Source: Marinobacterium alkalitolerans (GTDB taxonomy: Bacteria > Pseudomonadota > Gammaproteobacteria > Pseudomonadales > Balneatricaceae). Taken from it: DNA of 64,000 nucleotides. The notes beneath the pieces are model-generated. The model was not told the origin of the DNA and ran no database searches. It saw only the letters and a list, made by a program, of their open reading frames with translations. Location: positions 1 through 64,000 of the forward strand of contig NZ_JACVEW010000019.1 in NCBI RefSeq assembly GCF_017776525.1, read 5' to 3'. A program made the position numbers and the translations under genes. Position 1 is the stretch's first letter. Each line of letters begins with the position of its first letter. Shown piece by piece: positions 44,161 through 53,200 of the stretch.

Positions 44161-44213
44161 CCCTGCCAAGCTGCCTGTTACCGTGCGGAGTGTTCGTTGT
44201 CTGTCTGGCAGGG
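44161..44213. repeat. Spaced inverted repeat upstream of slyD
   Basis: CCCTGCCA (44161–44168) is repeated as TGGCAGGG (44206–44213), separated by 37 bases, in the 236-base divergent region between the renalase-like gene and slyD. It could form a leader stem for slyD or be chance. No other feature was recognised in this gap. Confidence 0.3.
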
Positions 44214-44269
44214 AAACTCATCAGGGTAATGCGGCAACCCGGCAGCTCCTTGCAACCGGGAGATCCCTG

Positions 44270-44752
44270 ATGCAGATCGCTGATAAATCCGTCGTATCCA
44301 TTCACTACACCCTGACCAATGCCGAAGGCAATGTGCTGGACAGCTCAAACGGCCAGGATCCCCTGGCGTATCTGCACGGTGCCAGCAACATCATTCCGGG
44401 CCTTGAAAACGCACTGGTCGGCAAGGCCGTTGGCGACAGCCTCAAGGTAACCGTTGAACCGGAAGAAGGCTATGGCCCTGTTCGTGACGAGCTGGTTCAG
44501 GACGTTGACCGCAGTGCATTCAGCGGCATCGATGATGTTCAGGTTGGCATGCAGTTCATGGCACAGACTCCCTGGGGTGAGCAGCCGGTAACCGTTATCA
44601 AGGTTGAGGGGGACAGCATCACCCTGGATGGCAACCACCCGCTGGCTGGCCAGACCCTGACGTTTGACGTGGAAGTGGTTGAAGTACGCGACGCGACCGA
44701 AGAAGAGCTTGAGCACGGTCACGCTCACGGTGCTGGTGGCCACGAGCACTGA
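44270..44752 (+). CDS. slyD: FKBP-type peptidyl-prolyl isomerase SlyD
   Basis: A 160-residue prolyl isomerase and metallochaperone. The FKBP halves are seen as VVSIHYTLTNAEGNVLDSS and ASNIIPGLENALVGKAVGD, with the insert-in-flap domain between about 70 and 125 (GYGPVRDELVQDV). The C-terminus is histidine-rich (HGHAHGAGGHEH), consistent with nickel binding, although shorter than in E. coli. The ATG at 44270 has GGGAG 7 bases upstream; a very long open frame further upstream in this phase is not coding for this protein. It converges with amtB. Confidence 0.94.
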   Translation: MQIADKSVVSIHYTLTNAEGNVLDSSNGQDPLAYLHGASNIIPGLENALVGKAVGDSLKVTVEPEEGYGPVRDELVQDVDRSAFSGIDDVQVGMQFMAQTPWGEQPVTVIKVEGDSITLDGNHPLAGQTLTFDVEVVEVRDATEEELEHGHAHGAGGHEH

Positions 44753-44762
44753 TGCTCAGATT

Positions 44763-44788
44763 GGGTGCGACTGGCGTCAGTCGCACCC
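44763..44788. terminator. Hairpin between convergent slyD and amtB
   Basis: GGGTGCGACTG pairs perfectly with CAGTCGCACCC around GCGT. It lies 10 bases after slyD and 13 bases from the amtB stop. No U-tract follows on either strand, so it may block read-through only partly. Confidence 0.45.
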
Positions 44789-44801
44789 ACGCCTCGGGTG
44801 A

Positions 44802-46013
44802 TCAGCGATCGTCCGAGGTTGCTTCGATACGGTGAATAGTCAAATCCGCACCGTTGTACTCTTCCTCTTCATTCAGGCGCAGCCCAACCAGCGATTTCAG
44901 GGCACCGTACACGATCACGCCACCCACCAGCGCAATGGCAACCCCCAGCGCACTGCCAATCACCTGAGAAACCAGGCTCACACCACCGAGACCACCCAGC
45001 GTCTCTGAACCGAAAATGCCGGCTGCAATACCGCCCCACACACCGCAGAGACCGTGCAGCGGCCACACACCCAGAACATCATCGATTTTCCAGCGATTCT
45101 GTACCAGCGTAAAGGTCCACACAAAAAGTGCACCTGCAACGCCACCCACAACCAGTGAGCCCAGAGGGTGCATCACATCGGAACCGGCACAGACAGCCAC
45201 CAGGCCAGCCAACGGACCGTTATGGATAAAGCCCGGGTCATTACGACCGAAGATCAGTGCGGTGATGATACCGCCAACCATGGCCATCAGGCTGTTGAAG
45301 GCCACCAGACCGGAAATGCCATCCAGTGTCTGCGCTGACATCACGTTGAAACCGAACCAGCCGATACACAGGATCCAGGCACCCAGCGCCAAAAACGGAA
45401 TATTGGACGGCGGGAAGGCAACCAGACGGCCATTCTTGTAACGGCCATTGCGAATACCCAGCATGACTACAGCAACCAGCGCCAGCCAGCCACCCACGCC
45501 GTGCACCACAACGGAGCCGGCAAAATCATGGAAAGGCGCACCAAATTGGGTCTCAAGCCAGCTCTGGAATCCCCAGTTTCCGTTCCAGATGATGCCTTCA
45601 AACAGTGGGTACACCAGACCCACCACCAGTGCAGAAGCTGCCAGAAACGGCCAGAAGCGTCCGCGCTCGGCGATGCCGCCTGAGATAATGGCAGGGATCG
45701 CAGCCGCAAACGTCATCAGGAAGAAGAACTTAACCAGCTCATAGCCGTTGTTCTCGGACAAGACGGCCGCACTGTCGTAGAAAGTCACGCCATACGCGAT
45801 CCAGTAGCCTACGAACAGGTAAGCCAGAGCTGAAAAGCCGAAATCGCTCATGATCTTGGCCAGCGCGTTCACCTGGTTCTTGCGGCGTACGGTGCCGACT
45901 TCCAGAAACGCAAAGCCTGCGTGCATCGCAAACACCAGAATCGCACCCAGCAGAATAAACTGGGTGTTGGCACTTTGAGAGAGCACCGAAATGGCGCTAC
46001 TGATCGATTCCAC
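44802..46013 (-). CDS. amtB: Ammonium transporter AmtB
   Basis: An Amt/Rh channel of 403 residues with 11 predicted membrane helices. The twin pore histidines are present in FAGSVVVHGVGGW and LHGLCGVWGG. GGIAERGRFWPF and the C-terminal cytoplasmic tail with EEYNGADLTIHRIEAT are typical. The start is taken as GTG at 46013: GGAGGGG lies 5 bases before it, and the family sequence begins there. The frame extends 13 codons further to an ATG with no site. No glnK accompanies it, unlike the usual glnK–amtB pair. Confidence 0.93.
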   Translation of the reverse strand: MESISSAISVLSQSANTQFILLGAILVFAMHAGFAFLEVGTVRRKNQVNALAKIMSDFGFSALAYLFVGYWIAYGVTFYDSAAVLSENNGYELVKFFFLMTFAAAIPAIISGGIAERGRFWPFLAASALVVGLVYPLFEGIIWNGNWGFQSWLETQFGAPFHDFAGSVVVHGVGGWLALVAVVMLGIRNGRYKNGRLVAFPPSNIPFLALGAWILCIGWFGFNVMSAQTLDGISGLVAFNSLMAMVGGIITALIFGRNDPGFIHNGPLAGLVAVCAGSDVMHPLGSLVVGGVAGALFVWTFTLVQNRWKIDDVLGVWPLHGLCGVWGGIAAGIFGSETLGGLGGVSLVSQVIGSALGVAIALVGGVIVYGALKSLVGLRLNEEEEYNGADLTIHRIEATSDDR

Positions 46014-46199
46014 GGAATCCCCTCCATTGTTGTTGTACACGGCGTGCCACATTTGGGGGCATATGCACCATAAAATGGCACAAAATTCATGTAGCCTTTG
46101 GTTAGATCAACGGCTGCACCGCAAAGTAGCGGGCTTTGCCCTGCGTGCACTCTGAATGGGCAGCCAAGTGGCCCGATACAATGCAGGATTTATGCCAAT
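46014..46199. other. Leader and promoter region of amtB
   Basis: About 185 bases. It contains an imperfect palindrome TGCACCAT/ATGGCACA (46064–46082) and, nearer the start, GTGGCACG (minus strand, 46043–46050). Both are suggestive of nitrogen control but deviate from the NtrC and sigma-54 consensus (see rejected list). Confidence 0.3.
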
Positions 46200-46231
46200 A
46201 AAAAAGGCAACCGGTTTGACGCGGTTGCCTT
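46200..46231 (-). terminator. Intrinsic terminator of rlmKL
   Basis: On the minus strand AAGGCAACCG pairs with CGGTTGCCTT, loop of eight bases, followed by six T. It lies 24 bases after the rlmKL stop. Confidence 0.85.
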
Positions 46232-46254
46232 CTCATCAACAGAAACAGGTCTAA

Positions 46255-48396
46255 TCAGTTTTTGTGACGGATCTCAAAGCAGCAATGGATTTTGGGATTC
46301 CGCTTGAAGTCAGGGTCCAGTGTTCGGGCCGTCACATCCTCAACCTGAAACTCATCCCTGAGTGCATCATCAAGCTTGAAACGGCGGTAGTTGTTGGAAA
46401 AGATCAGTGTGCCCTCCGGTCGCAAGCGCTGCATGGCCTGACGTACCAGCCAGCCGTGATCACGCTGAACATCCAGCACATCATCCATCCGCTTTGAGTT
46501 GGAAAAGGTTGGAGGATCCATGAAGATCAGATCAAATGTACGGCCTGCAGGCGCCGCCAGCCATTTCATACAGTCGGCCTGCACCAGCTCATGCGCCCTG
46601 GCATCAAGCCCGTTCAACTCCAGATTCTGCCGTGCCCAATCGAGATAGGTCGCCGACATATCGATACTCAGAGTAGAGCGTGCCCCACCGACTCCCGCAT
46701 GCGCCGTCGCGGAGGCCGTGTAGCAGAACAGGTTCAGTACATCCTTGCCTGATGCCAGCGCCTGCAGCTGCCGCCGTGCCGGGCGGTGATCGAGAAACAG
46801 CCCCGTATCCAGATAGTCCCAGAGGTTAACCTTCAGCCGCACCCCATGCTCGAGCACCTCCAGAAAATGCCCTTCTGCATCCTGGCGCTCATACTGCTGA
46901 TGTCCCTGCTGACGCTTGCGCTGTTTTAAAATGATGCTGTCCCGTGGCAGCTCCAGCACCTCTGCCGTCGCCTGGAGCGCATCCTGCAGCCGCTCAAAGG
47001 CTTTTACTCGGTCAACCTTGGCCGGCGGAGCATACTCCTGCACGACCGCATGGCCGGGGTAGATATCAACGGCAACGGCATACTCCGGCATATCGGCATC
47101 GTAGGCGCGGTAGCAGCTGATGTCCTCGCGCTTGACCCAGCGTGCAAGCTGTTTCAGGTTCTTCCTGAGCCGGTTGGCGAACATCTGTCCCTGCTCGGAC
47201 AGGCCCGCACCGGACACTTCCATAGCCGATGGCTCATCACCGGGGGCACGCTCGTGTACCGTGAACAGCAGCAGTTTGCTGTCCAGCGCACCATTGAACA
47301 TGCGGTACTGCTTCTCCGCCCTGAGCTTCATCACCTTGCACAGGTCAGGATTGGCCGTGAACACACCGGCTTGCCAGCCACCAAAGGCACTTTTGAGCTT
47401 GCTGCCCAACTGACGGTACAGATGCATGAGTTGCGACATTTCACCCAGCCGCTCGCCATACGGTGGATTGGTCAGCAGCAACCCGCGATCCAGCTCGGTT
47501 TCATTGGCAAGATCTTCCAGCGCCTGGTGCTGGAAGCTGATCAGGCGCTCGACACCGGCGCGGCGCGCATTCTGGCTTGCACGGTTCAGCACCTCAGCAT
47601 CACTGTCATAGCCCAGCAGCTGCGCATTCACGCTCGCCTGTCCCTGATATTGACGCTCGCGTGCTTCCTCCTGCAGCCGGTTCCAAAGCTGCGCGTCATG
47701 CCCCAGCCAACGGCTGAAACCGAACCGTTGACGCATCAGCCCCGGGGCCGAGTCGGTTGCCATCAGGGCCGCTTCGATCAATAAGGTGCCGGAGCCACAC
47801 ATGGGGTCAACCATAACGGGGAAAGCTTCGGCATCAGGCCAGCCTGCCCGGATCAGGACGGCGGCTGCGAGGTTCTCTTTCATCGGGGCTGCGCCTGCTT
47901 TCAGGCGATATCCCCGCCGATGCAGGCTTTCGCCGGAAAGGTCCAGTGCCAGTGTTGCCTGACCACGATTCAAGTGCACATTGACACGCAGGTCCGGGTT
48001 GGCGCGATCAACACCTGGTCGCTGGCCTGTTGCCGCACGGATCTGATCGACTATGGCATCCTTTACCTTCAACGCACCAAAATGCGTATTGTTGATGCCC
48101 TTGGAACGGCCATTGAAGTCCACTGTCAGTGTGCCCGAGGGGCGCAAATGATCCAGCCAGTCAACACTCCCGACCAGTGCATACAGCTGTTCAGCCGTTT
48201 CCGCCTCGGCGGTCACCAGCGGCATCAGAACCCGGTTGCCCAGACGCGACCAGAGGCAGATGCGATACGCCAGCTCCAGGTCCCCTTCGCAAGCCACGCC
48301 GGCCAGAGTTTGCTTGGTCTCCTGTGCCCCCAGCGCCGTCAACTCCTCTTGCAACAACAGCTCCAGCCCTTTGGGGCAGGTGATAAACAGCTTCAT
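46255..48396 (-). CDS. rlmKL: Bifunctional 23S rRNA methyltransferase RlmKL
   Basis: A fused enzyme of 713 residues that makes m2G2445 (RlmL half) and m7G2069 (RlmK half) in 23S rRNA. The N-terminus (MKLFITCPKGLELLLQEEL) is a ferredoxin-like plus THUMP region, followed by the first methyltransferase with NPPYGERLG and the second with DPPTFSNSKRMDD and NLFCYTASATAHAG. The start at 48396 has GGAG 10 bases upstream and matches known N-termini; the frame runs 14 codons further upstream. A terminator follows the gene. Confidence 0.95.
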   Translation of the reverse strand: MKLFITCPKGLELLLQEELTALGAQETKQTLAGVACEGDLELAYRICLWSRLGNRVLMPLVTAEAETAEQLYALVGSVDWLDHLRPSGTLTVDFNGRSKGINNTHFGALKVKDAIVDQIRAATGQRPGVDRANPDLRVNVHLNRGQATLALDLSGESLHRRGYRLKAGAAPMKENLAAAVLIRAGWPDAEAFPVMVDPMCGSGTLLIEAALMATDSAPGLMRQRFGFSRWLGHDAQLWNRLQEEARERQYQGQASVNAQLLGYDSDAEVLNRASQNARRAGVERLISFQHQALEDLANETELDRGLLLTNPPYGERLGEMSQLMHLYRQLGSKLKSAFGGWQAGVFTANPDLCKVMKLRAEKQYRMFNGALDSKLLLFTVHERAPGDEPSAMEVSGAGLSEQGQMFANRLRKNLKQLARWVKREDISCYRAYDADMPEYAVAVDIYPGHAVVQEYAPPAKVDRVKAFERLQDALQATAEVLELPRDSIILKQRKRQQGHQQYERQDAEGHFLEVLEHGVRLKVNLWDYLDTGLFLDHRPARRQLQALASGKDVLNLFCYTASATAHAGVGGARSTLSIDMSATYLDWARQNLELNGLDARAHELVQADCMKWLAAPAGRTFDLIFMDPPTFSNSKRMDDVLDVQRDHGWLVRQAMQRLRPEGTLIFSNNYRRFKLDDALRDEFQVEDVTARTLDPDFKRNPKIHCCFEIRHKN

Positions 48397-48701
48397 GAAA
48401 CGCAAACTCCAAACCTTGAACATAGTGGCTGTCGGCAACCGCTGACAGCCACTTCAAATTGAAAAAAATTCATTAAATGACCATTAAGATGCAGCTTTTA
48501 CATAACCATCTGATTTCAGACTTATTGCTGCAAGTGCGCTGTGGTCCGCTCTATTACAGAACCATAACAAAATAGTTAATTTTAATCGCTTTATGGGCCG
48601 TTTTCAGATATCAATAGGGGTGTGACGTCACGGAACAAAAGCGCATTACCCGATCGTTTGGCACTTTCGGGCTAGTATAATCAGAATATGTGAGGCGCAA
48701 T
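48397..48701. other. Divergent region rlmKL/rmf
   Basis: About 305 A/T-rich bases containing both promoters. A 10-base palindrome GTGACGTCAC is at 48622–48631, 45 bases before the rmf -10 box. No RNA gene was recognised. Confidence 0.45.
48676..48681 (+). promoter_or_regulatory. Candidate -10 box of rmf
   Basis: TATAAT ends 20 bases before the rmf ATG, giving a very short leader. No good -35 is present (ATCGTT at 17 bases), which would be acceptable for a stationary-phase (RpoS) promoter, as expected for rmf. The nearby palindrome at 48622–48631 may bind an activator. Confidence 0.5.
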
Positions 48702-48908
48702 ATGAAGAAACAGAAACGAGATCGTACCTCTACTCTGTTCAACCGTGGTTTTGTGGCTGGCTTAAACGGTAAAACCCGTGATTCCTGCCCCGTCCAGGCG
48801 GTCGAGCTGCGAAGTCACTGGATGAGTGGCTGGCGTGAAGGGCGTGAAGCCCACTGGGGCGGAATGTCCGGCGTTTCTGCAATTCAGTCAAATCCATCTT
48901 TACACTGA
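48702..48908 (+). CDS. rmf: Ribosome modulation factor
   Basis: A 68-residue basic protein that dimerises 70S ribosomes into inactive 100S particles in stationary phase. The sequence is clearly RMF: KKQKRDRTSTLFNRGFVAGL, GKTRDSCPVQ, RSHWMSGWREGRE. It is a little longer than the 55-residue E. coli protein at the C-terminus. The ATG has GAGG 6 bases upstream; an in-frame GTG four codons earlier is not preferred. It converges with pyrD. Confidence 0.95.
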   Translation: MKKQKRDRTSTLFNRGFVAGLNGKTRDSCPVQAVELRSHWMSGWREGREAHWGGMSGVSAIQSNPSLH

Positions 48909-48920
48909 TCACAGGTTGAA

Positions 48921-48952
48921 GGCGGGGTGGGTTGCTTCAACCCACTCTCGCC
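48921..48952. terminator. Hairpin between convergent rmf and pyrD
   Basis: GTGGGTTG (48927–48934) pairs with CAACCCAC (48938–48945) around CTT, and the outer GGCG/CGCC (48921–48924, 48949–48952) extends it past a small internal loop. It has no U-tract. Confidence 0.45.
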
Positions 48953-48968
48953 TGAGGGATATGCCTGC

Positions 48969-49997
48969 CTAGCGACCTCTCAATTCGGCAATCGCATTCA
49001 CCGAATCCTTCACCAGCTCAGGCCCTCGGTAGATAAACCCTGTATAGATCTGAACAAGGCTGGCCCCTGCTTCAATTTTCTCGGCCGCATCAAAACCTTC
49101 GGTAATACCGCCTACTCCAATAATCGGCAGCGCGCCCTCAAGGTACTCAGATAGCTTGCGAATGACGGTAGTGGAACGATTGCGCACCGGCGCTCCACTC
49201 AAGCCTCCAGCCTCATCTGCAATCGGGCTGTCTTCGACCCCCTCGCGTGACAGGGTCGTGTTGGTGGCAATCACACCATCAATCTCATAGGTCTTGAGTG
49301 CTGATGCCACCATGGCAAGCTCTTCATCATCCATGTCGGGCGCGATCTTGACCGCGATCGGGACATAGCGCCCGTGCAGTCGGGCCTGGCGGGCCTGCTC
49401 AGTCTTGAGCGCGTCCAGCAGGCTGTTCAGCGAGTCACCGAACTGAAGCGTGCGCAATCCCGGCGTATTGGGCGAAGAAACATTCACCGTGATGTAGCTC
49501 GCATGCGGATACACCTTGCGCATGCAAAGCAGATAATCCTCATGCGCCTTATCGTTCGGTGTATCCTTGTTTTTGCCGATGTTGATCCCGAGTACACCGT
49601 TGTAGTGGCTGCGCGAAAGGTTTTTGAGCAGCTGATCGACACCATCGTTGTTGAACCCCATGCGGTTCACAATGGCACTGTGCTCAGGGATGCGAAACAG
49701 CCTGGGTTTAGGGTTGCCCGGCTGCGGGCGCGGCGTCACGGTGCCGACCTCTACGAACCCGAACCCCATGGCCGCCAGACCATCCACCGCTGTTCCGTTT
49801 TTATCCAGCCCTGCGGCCAGGCCGACCGGGTTGGGAAACTTGATACCCATCACTCGAGTTGGCAGCGATTGCTGACCCGCTCCCATCAATCGAGGCAATC
49901 CCAGCGACGCGGCCAGGTTCATACTGCTCAAGGCCAGTTCATGCGAGGTTTCAGCATCCAGTCTGAACATGAGAGTACGTGCGAGATCATATAGCAT
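48969..49997 (-). CDS. pyrD: Dihydroorotate dehydrogenase (quinone), class 2
   Basis: A membrane-associated flavoenzyme of pyrimidine synthesis that oxidises dihydroorotate with quinone. The 342 residues begin with the short amphipathic membrane segment of class 2 enzymes ([16 protein letters not shown]). FMN-barrel motifs are [35 protein letters not shown], the catalytic serine in [13 protein letters not shown] and [12 protein letters not shown] promoter-like box is found just upstream. Convergent with rmf. Confidence 0.96.
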   Translation of the reverse strand: MLYDLARTLMFRLDAETSHELALSSMNLAASLGLPRLMGAGQQSLPTRVMGIKFPNPVGLAAGLDKNGTAVDGLAAMGFGFVEVGTVTPRPQPGNPKPRLFRIPEHSAIVNRMGFNNDGVDQLLKNLSRSHYNGVLGINIGKNKDTPNDKAHEDYLLCMRKVYPHASYITVNVSSPNTPGLRTLQFGDSLNSLLDALKTEQARQARLHGRYVPIAVKIAPDMDDEELAMVASALKTYEIDGVIATNTTLSREGVEDSPIADEAGGLSGAPVRNRSTTVIRKLSEYLEGALPIIGVGGITEGFDAAEKIEAGASLVQIYTGFIYRGPELVKDSVNAIAELRGR

Positions 49998-50030
49998 GGT
50001 GATTCACTGCCGATTGAGAACGGATGCCGC

Positions 50031-50059
50031 ATTATAGGGGAGGAACGCCTGGATGAACA
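50031..50059 (-). promoter_or_regulatory. Candidate promoter of pyrD
   Basis: On the minus strand TGTTCA (50054–50059) and TATAAT (50031–50036) are 17 bases apart; the -10 is perfect and the -35 matches three of six consensus bases. It lies between the DUF2835 gene and pyrD, so pyrD can be transcribed apart from gdhB. Confidence 0.45.
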
Positions 50060-50063
50060 CAGC

Positions 50064-50285
50064 TCAGCCCAGGCGCTGAATGTCCTGCAGTTTACCTGCA
50101 TCATTGAAACGGATACGAAAACAGCCCCGAATGCCGTCTCGGGTCACCCAAGGCTGTAGAATTCTGGCAGGAAAGCGAACCCGGCGTCCATCCCGGGCTC
50201 GCACTGAAACAAACCGGGCAACTCCCTGGTACAGTTTCAGATATTCATCACTGCTGATCCTCAGATCAACAATAATTTCGTTCAT
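50064..50285 (-). CDS. DUF2835 family protein
   Basis: A 73-residue protein of unknown function. The family pattern is visible: ISSDEYLKLYQGVARFVSVR, RVRFPARILQPWVTRDGI and a C-terminal GCFRIRFND. It starts 6 bases after the gdhB stop and is surely co-transcribed with it. Confidence 0.85.
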   Translation of the reverse strand: MNEIIVDLRISSDEYLKLYQGVARFVSVRARDGRRVRFPARILQPWVTRDGIRGCFRIRFNDAGKLQDIQRLG

Positions 50286-50291
50286 CGCACC

Positions 50292-53200
50292 TCATGCTTC
50301 CAGCTGCGTACTGCATCGGGCCATATCGGCCAATTCTCTAACCGCTACAGTATACATGGCATAGTCTTCACTGGACGCATTTTTGAGCTCGTTGAGCATA
50401 TTCAGCCAGCGATCAATGTGCTGCTGATTATGCTCCAGCCAGTCGGCCATCCGTTCAGGTGCTGCCTGATTGTCACTCTTGGCAGACTTGAGCACGGATG
50501 CGGTCAGGGCTCGGTGCTGGGTATCCAGATCGTCCCTGAACGTATCGCGTGCCAGCGCCTGCCAATAACTGTGAATACCCAGATCGTTCAACTGGGAACT
50601 AAACCACTGCAACTGCAGCCGCTCGCCCAGTCCGAAGAACACCTGAGCCGCCGCCTCCACGGAGATGGACTCCTCACTGGCAACCTCAATGATGCTAAGT
50701 GCCGAATACAGTGCTTTGGAGCCTGCAATGATCTGTGCCAGACGCGCCGGCACACCTTCATCACAGTAACGGCTGTAGGCCTTGTGCCAGGTTTCGTAAG
50801 GCTCACCGCACAGCAGGTCCCCCAGGTTACGCATGATCGCCTCAAGCTGAGGCGCAAAGTTACCCGCTTCCTGTGCACATTCGAGCCGTGCCGGTCGGTT
50901 GCGCACAAACCAGCGGGTTGCACGCTTGATCAGATTCTGCAGGCTGTACATCAGTTCTGCCTGAATCTCGGCCGACACCTTGTAGTCCAGCTCTTCGACC
51001 GCTTCCCATAGCGGTATGAGACCGAAAATATCACGTGCCAGTACATAGGCCCTGACGACCTGCTCTATTTCCGCGCCGGTCGAAGTCAGCAGTCGGTCGG
51101 CGAAGTTGATCCCCATCAGATTCACCATCTGGTTGGCGATCTGGGTCGATATGATCTCCTTGCGCAGGCGATGCTGTTCCAGCGCAGAACCGAACTCTTC
51201 ATGAATCCGCGCCGGGAAGGCCGTCTGCAGTTCACGCGCCAGATAGGGGTCATCCGCCACATCAGATGCCAGCAGCTTTTCTTTCAGGTCGGATTTGCTG
51301 TACGACACCAGCACGGACAGTTCCGGCCGCGTGAGACCCTGCTCTGCGTTCTGACGATCCGCCAGCACATCATCCGAAGGCAGGTTTTCCAGCTCTCGGC
51401 TCAGCTTGTCCGCGCTTTCAAGTGCATTGATAAAGCGCCGGTATTCCGCCATGGAGCCCAGCGAACGTGATTCGGCCAGTGAAATCGCCTGTACCTGGCG
51501 GTAATTGTTTTCCAGCACCAGTTCAGCCACGGTTTCGGTCATGTCGCTCAGGAGACGGTTACGCTGCTTGGAGGTCATGTCATCGTTGCTGACCATTTCA
51601 TTGAGGAGAATCTTGATATTCACCTCGTGGTCGGAGCAATCGACACCGCCGGCGTTATCTATAAAGTCCGTATTCAGACGACAGCCTTTTTCAGCCAGCG
51701 CCATACGTGCACGCTGAGTCAGCCCCAGGTTACCCCCTTCGCCAATCACACGCGCACGCACTTTCTGAGCGTCCACTCGCAGGCCATCGTTGGCCTTGTC
51801 ACCCACATCGGCATGGGTTTCCTCGGCAGCCTTGATATAGGTACCGATGCCACCATTCCAGATCAGGTCAACCTTGGCACACAACAGAGCCGAGATGAGC
51901 TCATTGGGCGTAATGCGGCTGCCTGTCAGCCCGGTAAGTTTCTTGATTTCGGGCGTCAACGTGATCGATTTGGACGCACGGCTGAATACACCGCCACCTT
52001 TGGAGATCAGCTCCGTGTTGTACTCACCCCAACCACCGCGCTCTTCAAACAGACGCTGGCGCTCCTTGAAGCTTGCGGCCGGATCCGGGTCCGGGTCGAT
52101 AAAGATATGCAGATGGTTGAATGCAGCCTGCAGGCGGATCTTGTCGGAACAGAGCATGCCGTTGCCGAACACATCGCCTGACATGTCACCGATTGCCAGC
52201 ACGCTGAACGGGTCCTCGGCGGTATTGATCCCCATCTCGCGGAAGTGACGCTCCACGGATACCCAGGCACCTCGAGCCGTGATACCCATCTTCTTGTGGT
52301 CATACCCCTGACTGCCGCCTGATGCGAAGGCATCTCCCAGCCAAAAGCCATATTCTGCCGCGATTTCGTTGGCAATGTCGGAGAAGGTTGCGGTGCCCTT
52401 GTCTGCCGCCACAACCAGATAGGTATCATCCTCATCATGCCGCACGACCTGTTTCGGCGGCACGACTTCGCCGTTCACCAGGTTATCTGTCACATCCAGC
52501 AGTGCGCGAATAAAGGTGCGATAGCACTCTACCCCTTCTCGCTGCCACTCTTCACGCGACATGCCTTCATGGGTACCGCGAGCAACAAAGCCCCCTTTGG
52601 CACCGACCGGCACAATGACCGCGTTTTTCACCTGTTGCGCTTTTACCAGACCGAGAACCTCGGTGCGGAAGTCTTCATGACGGTCCGACCAGCGCAGCCC
52701 CCCACGGGCCACCTTGCCACCGCGCAGGTGAACACCTTCCACCCGCGGTGAATGCACATAGATCTCGAACATCGGCTTGGGCTCAGGCACCAGCGGAATT
52801 TCGCGAGGCGACAGCTTGAACGATACATAGGGCTTGGGCTTGCCGTTTTCCTGCTGATAGAAGTTGGTTCTCAAGGTTGCCTTGATCAGCGAGAGGTACT
52901 GGCGAATCGCCTGGTCCTCATTCAGGCTGCTGACATTTTCCAGCCCCTGAAGTATCGCTTCTTCCTGTGCCTGCTGTTCCTGTTCCGAAGCCGCATCCGG
53001 ATCAAAGCGCGCAGCAAAGAAGGCAAGCAGCTGACGCGCCAGATCGGAATGGTGACGCAATGCCAGGCTAATCGCTTCCTGACTGATCGGGAAACGCATC
53101 TGTTTCATATACCCGGCATAGGCCCGCAGCAGAGTGACCTGACGCCAATCCAGTTCCGCACCCAACACCAGCTTGTTGAAATCATCATTGCCGGCAAGGC

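Noticed and set aside
43703-44752. Very long plus-strand open frame continuous with slyD
   Set aside because: The first 567 bases are antisense to the renalase-like gene and its promoter region. The slyD start with a good ribosome-binding site is at 44270, where the FKBP homology begins.
46035-46082. Possible sigma-54 promoter and NtrC site upstream of amtB
   Set aside because: GTGGCACG on the minus strand matches a -24 element, but the -12 element has AC in place of the invariant GC. A start there would leave almost no leader before the ribosome-binding site. The palindrome TGCACCAT/ATGGCACA has spacing different from NtrC sites.
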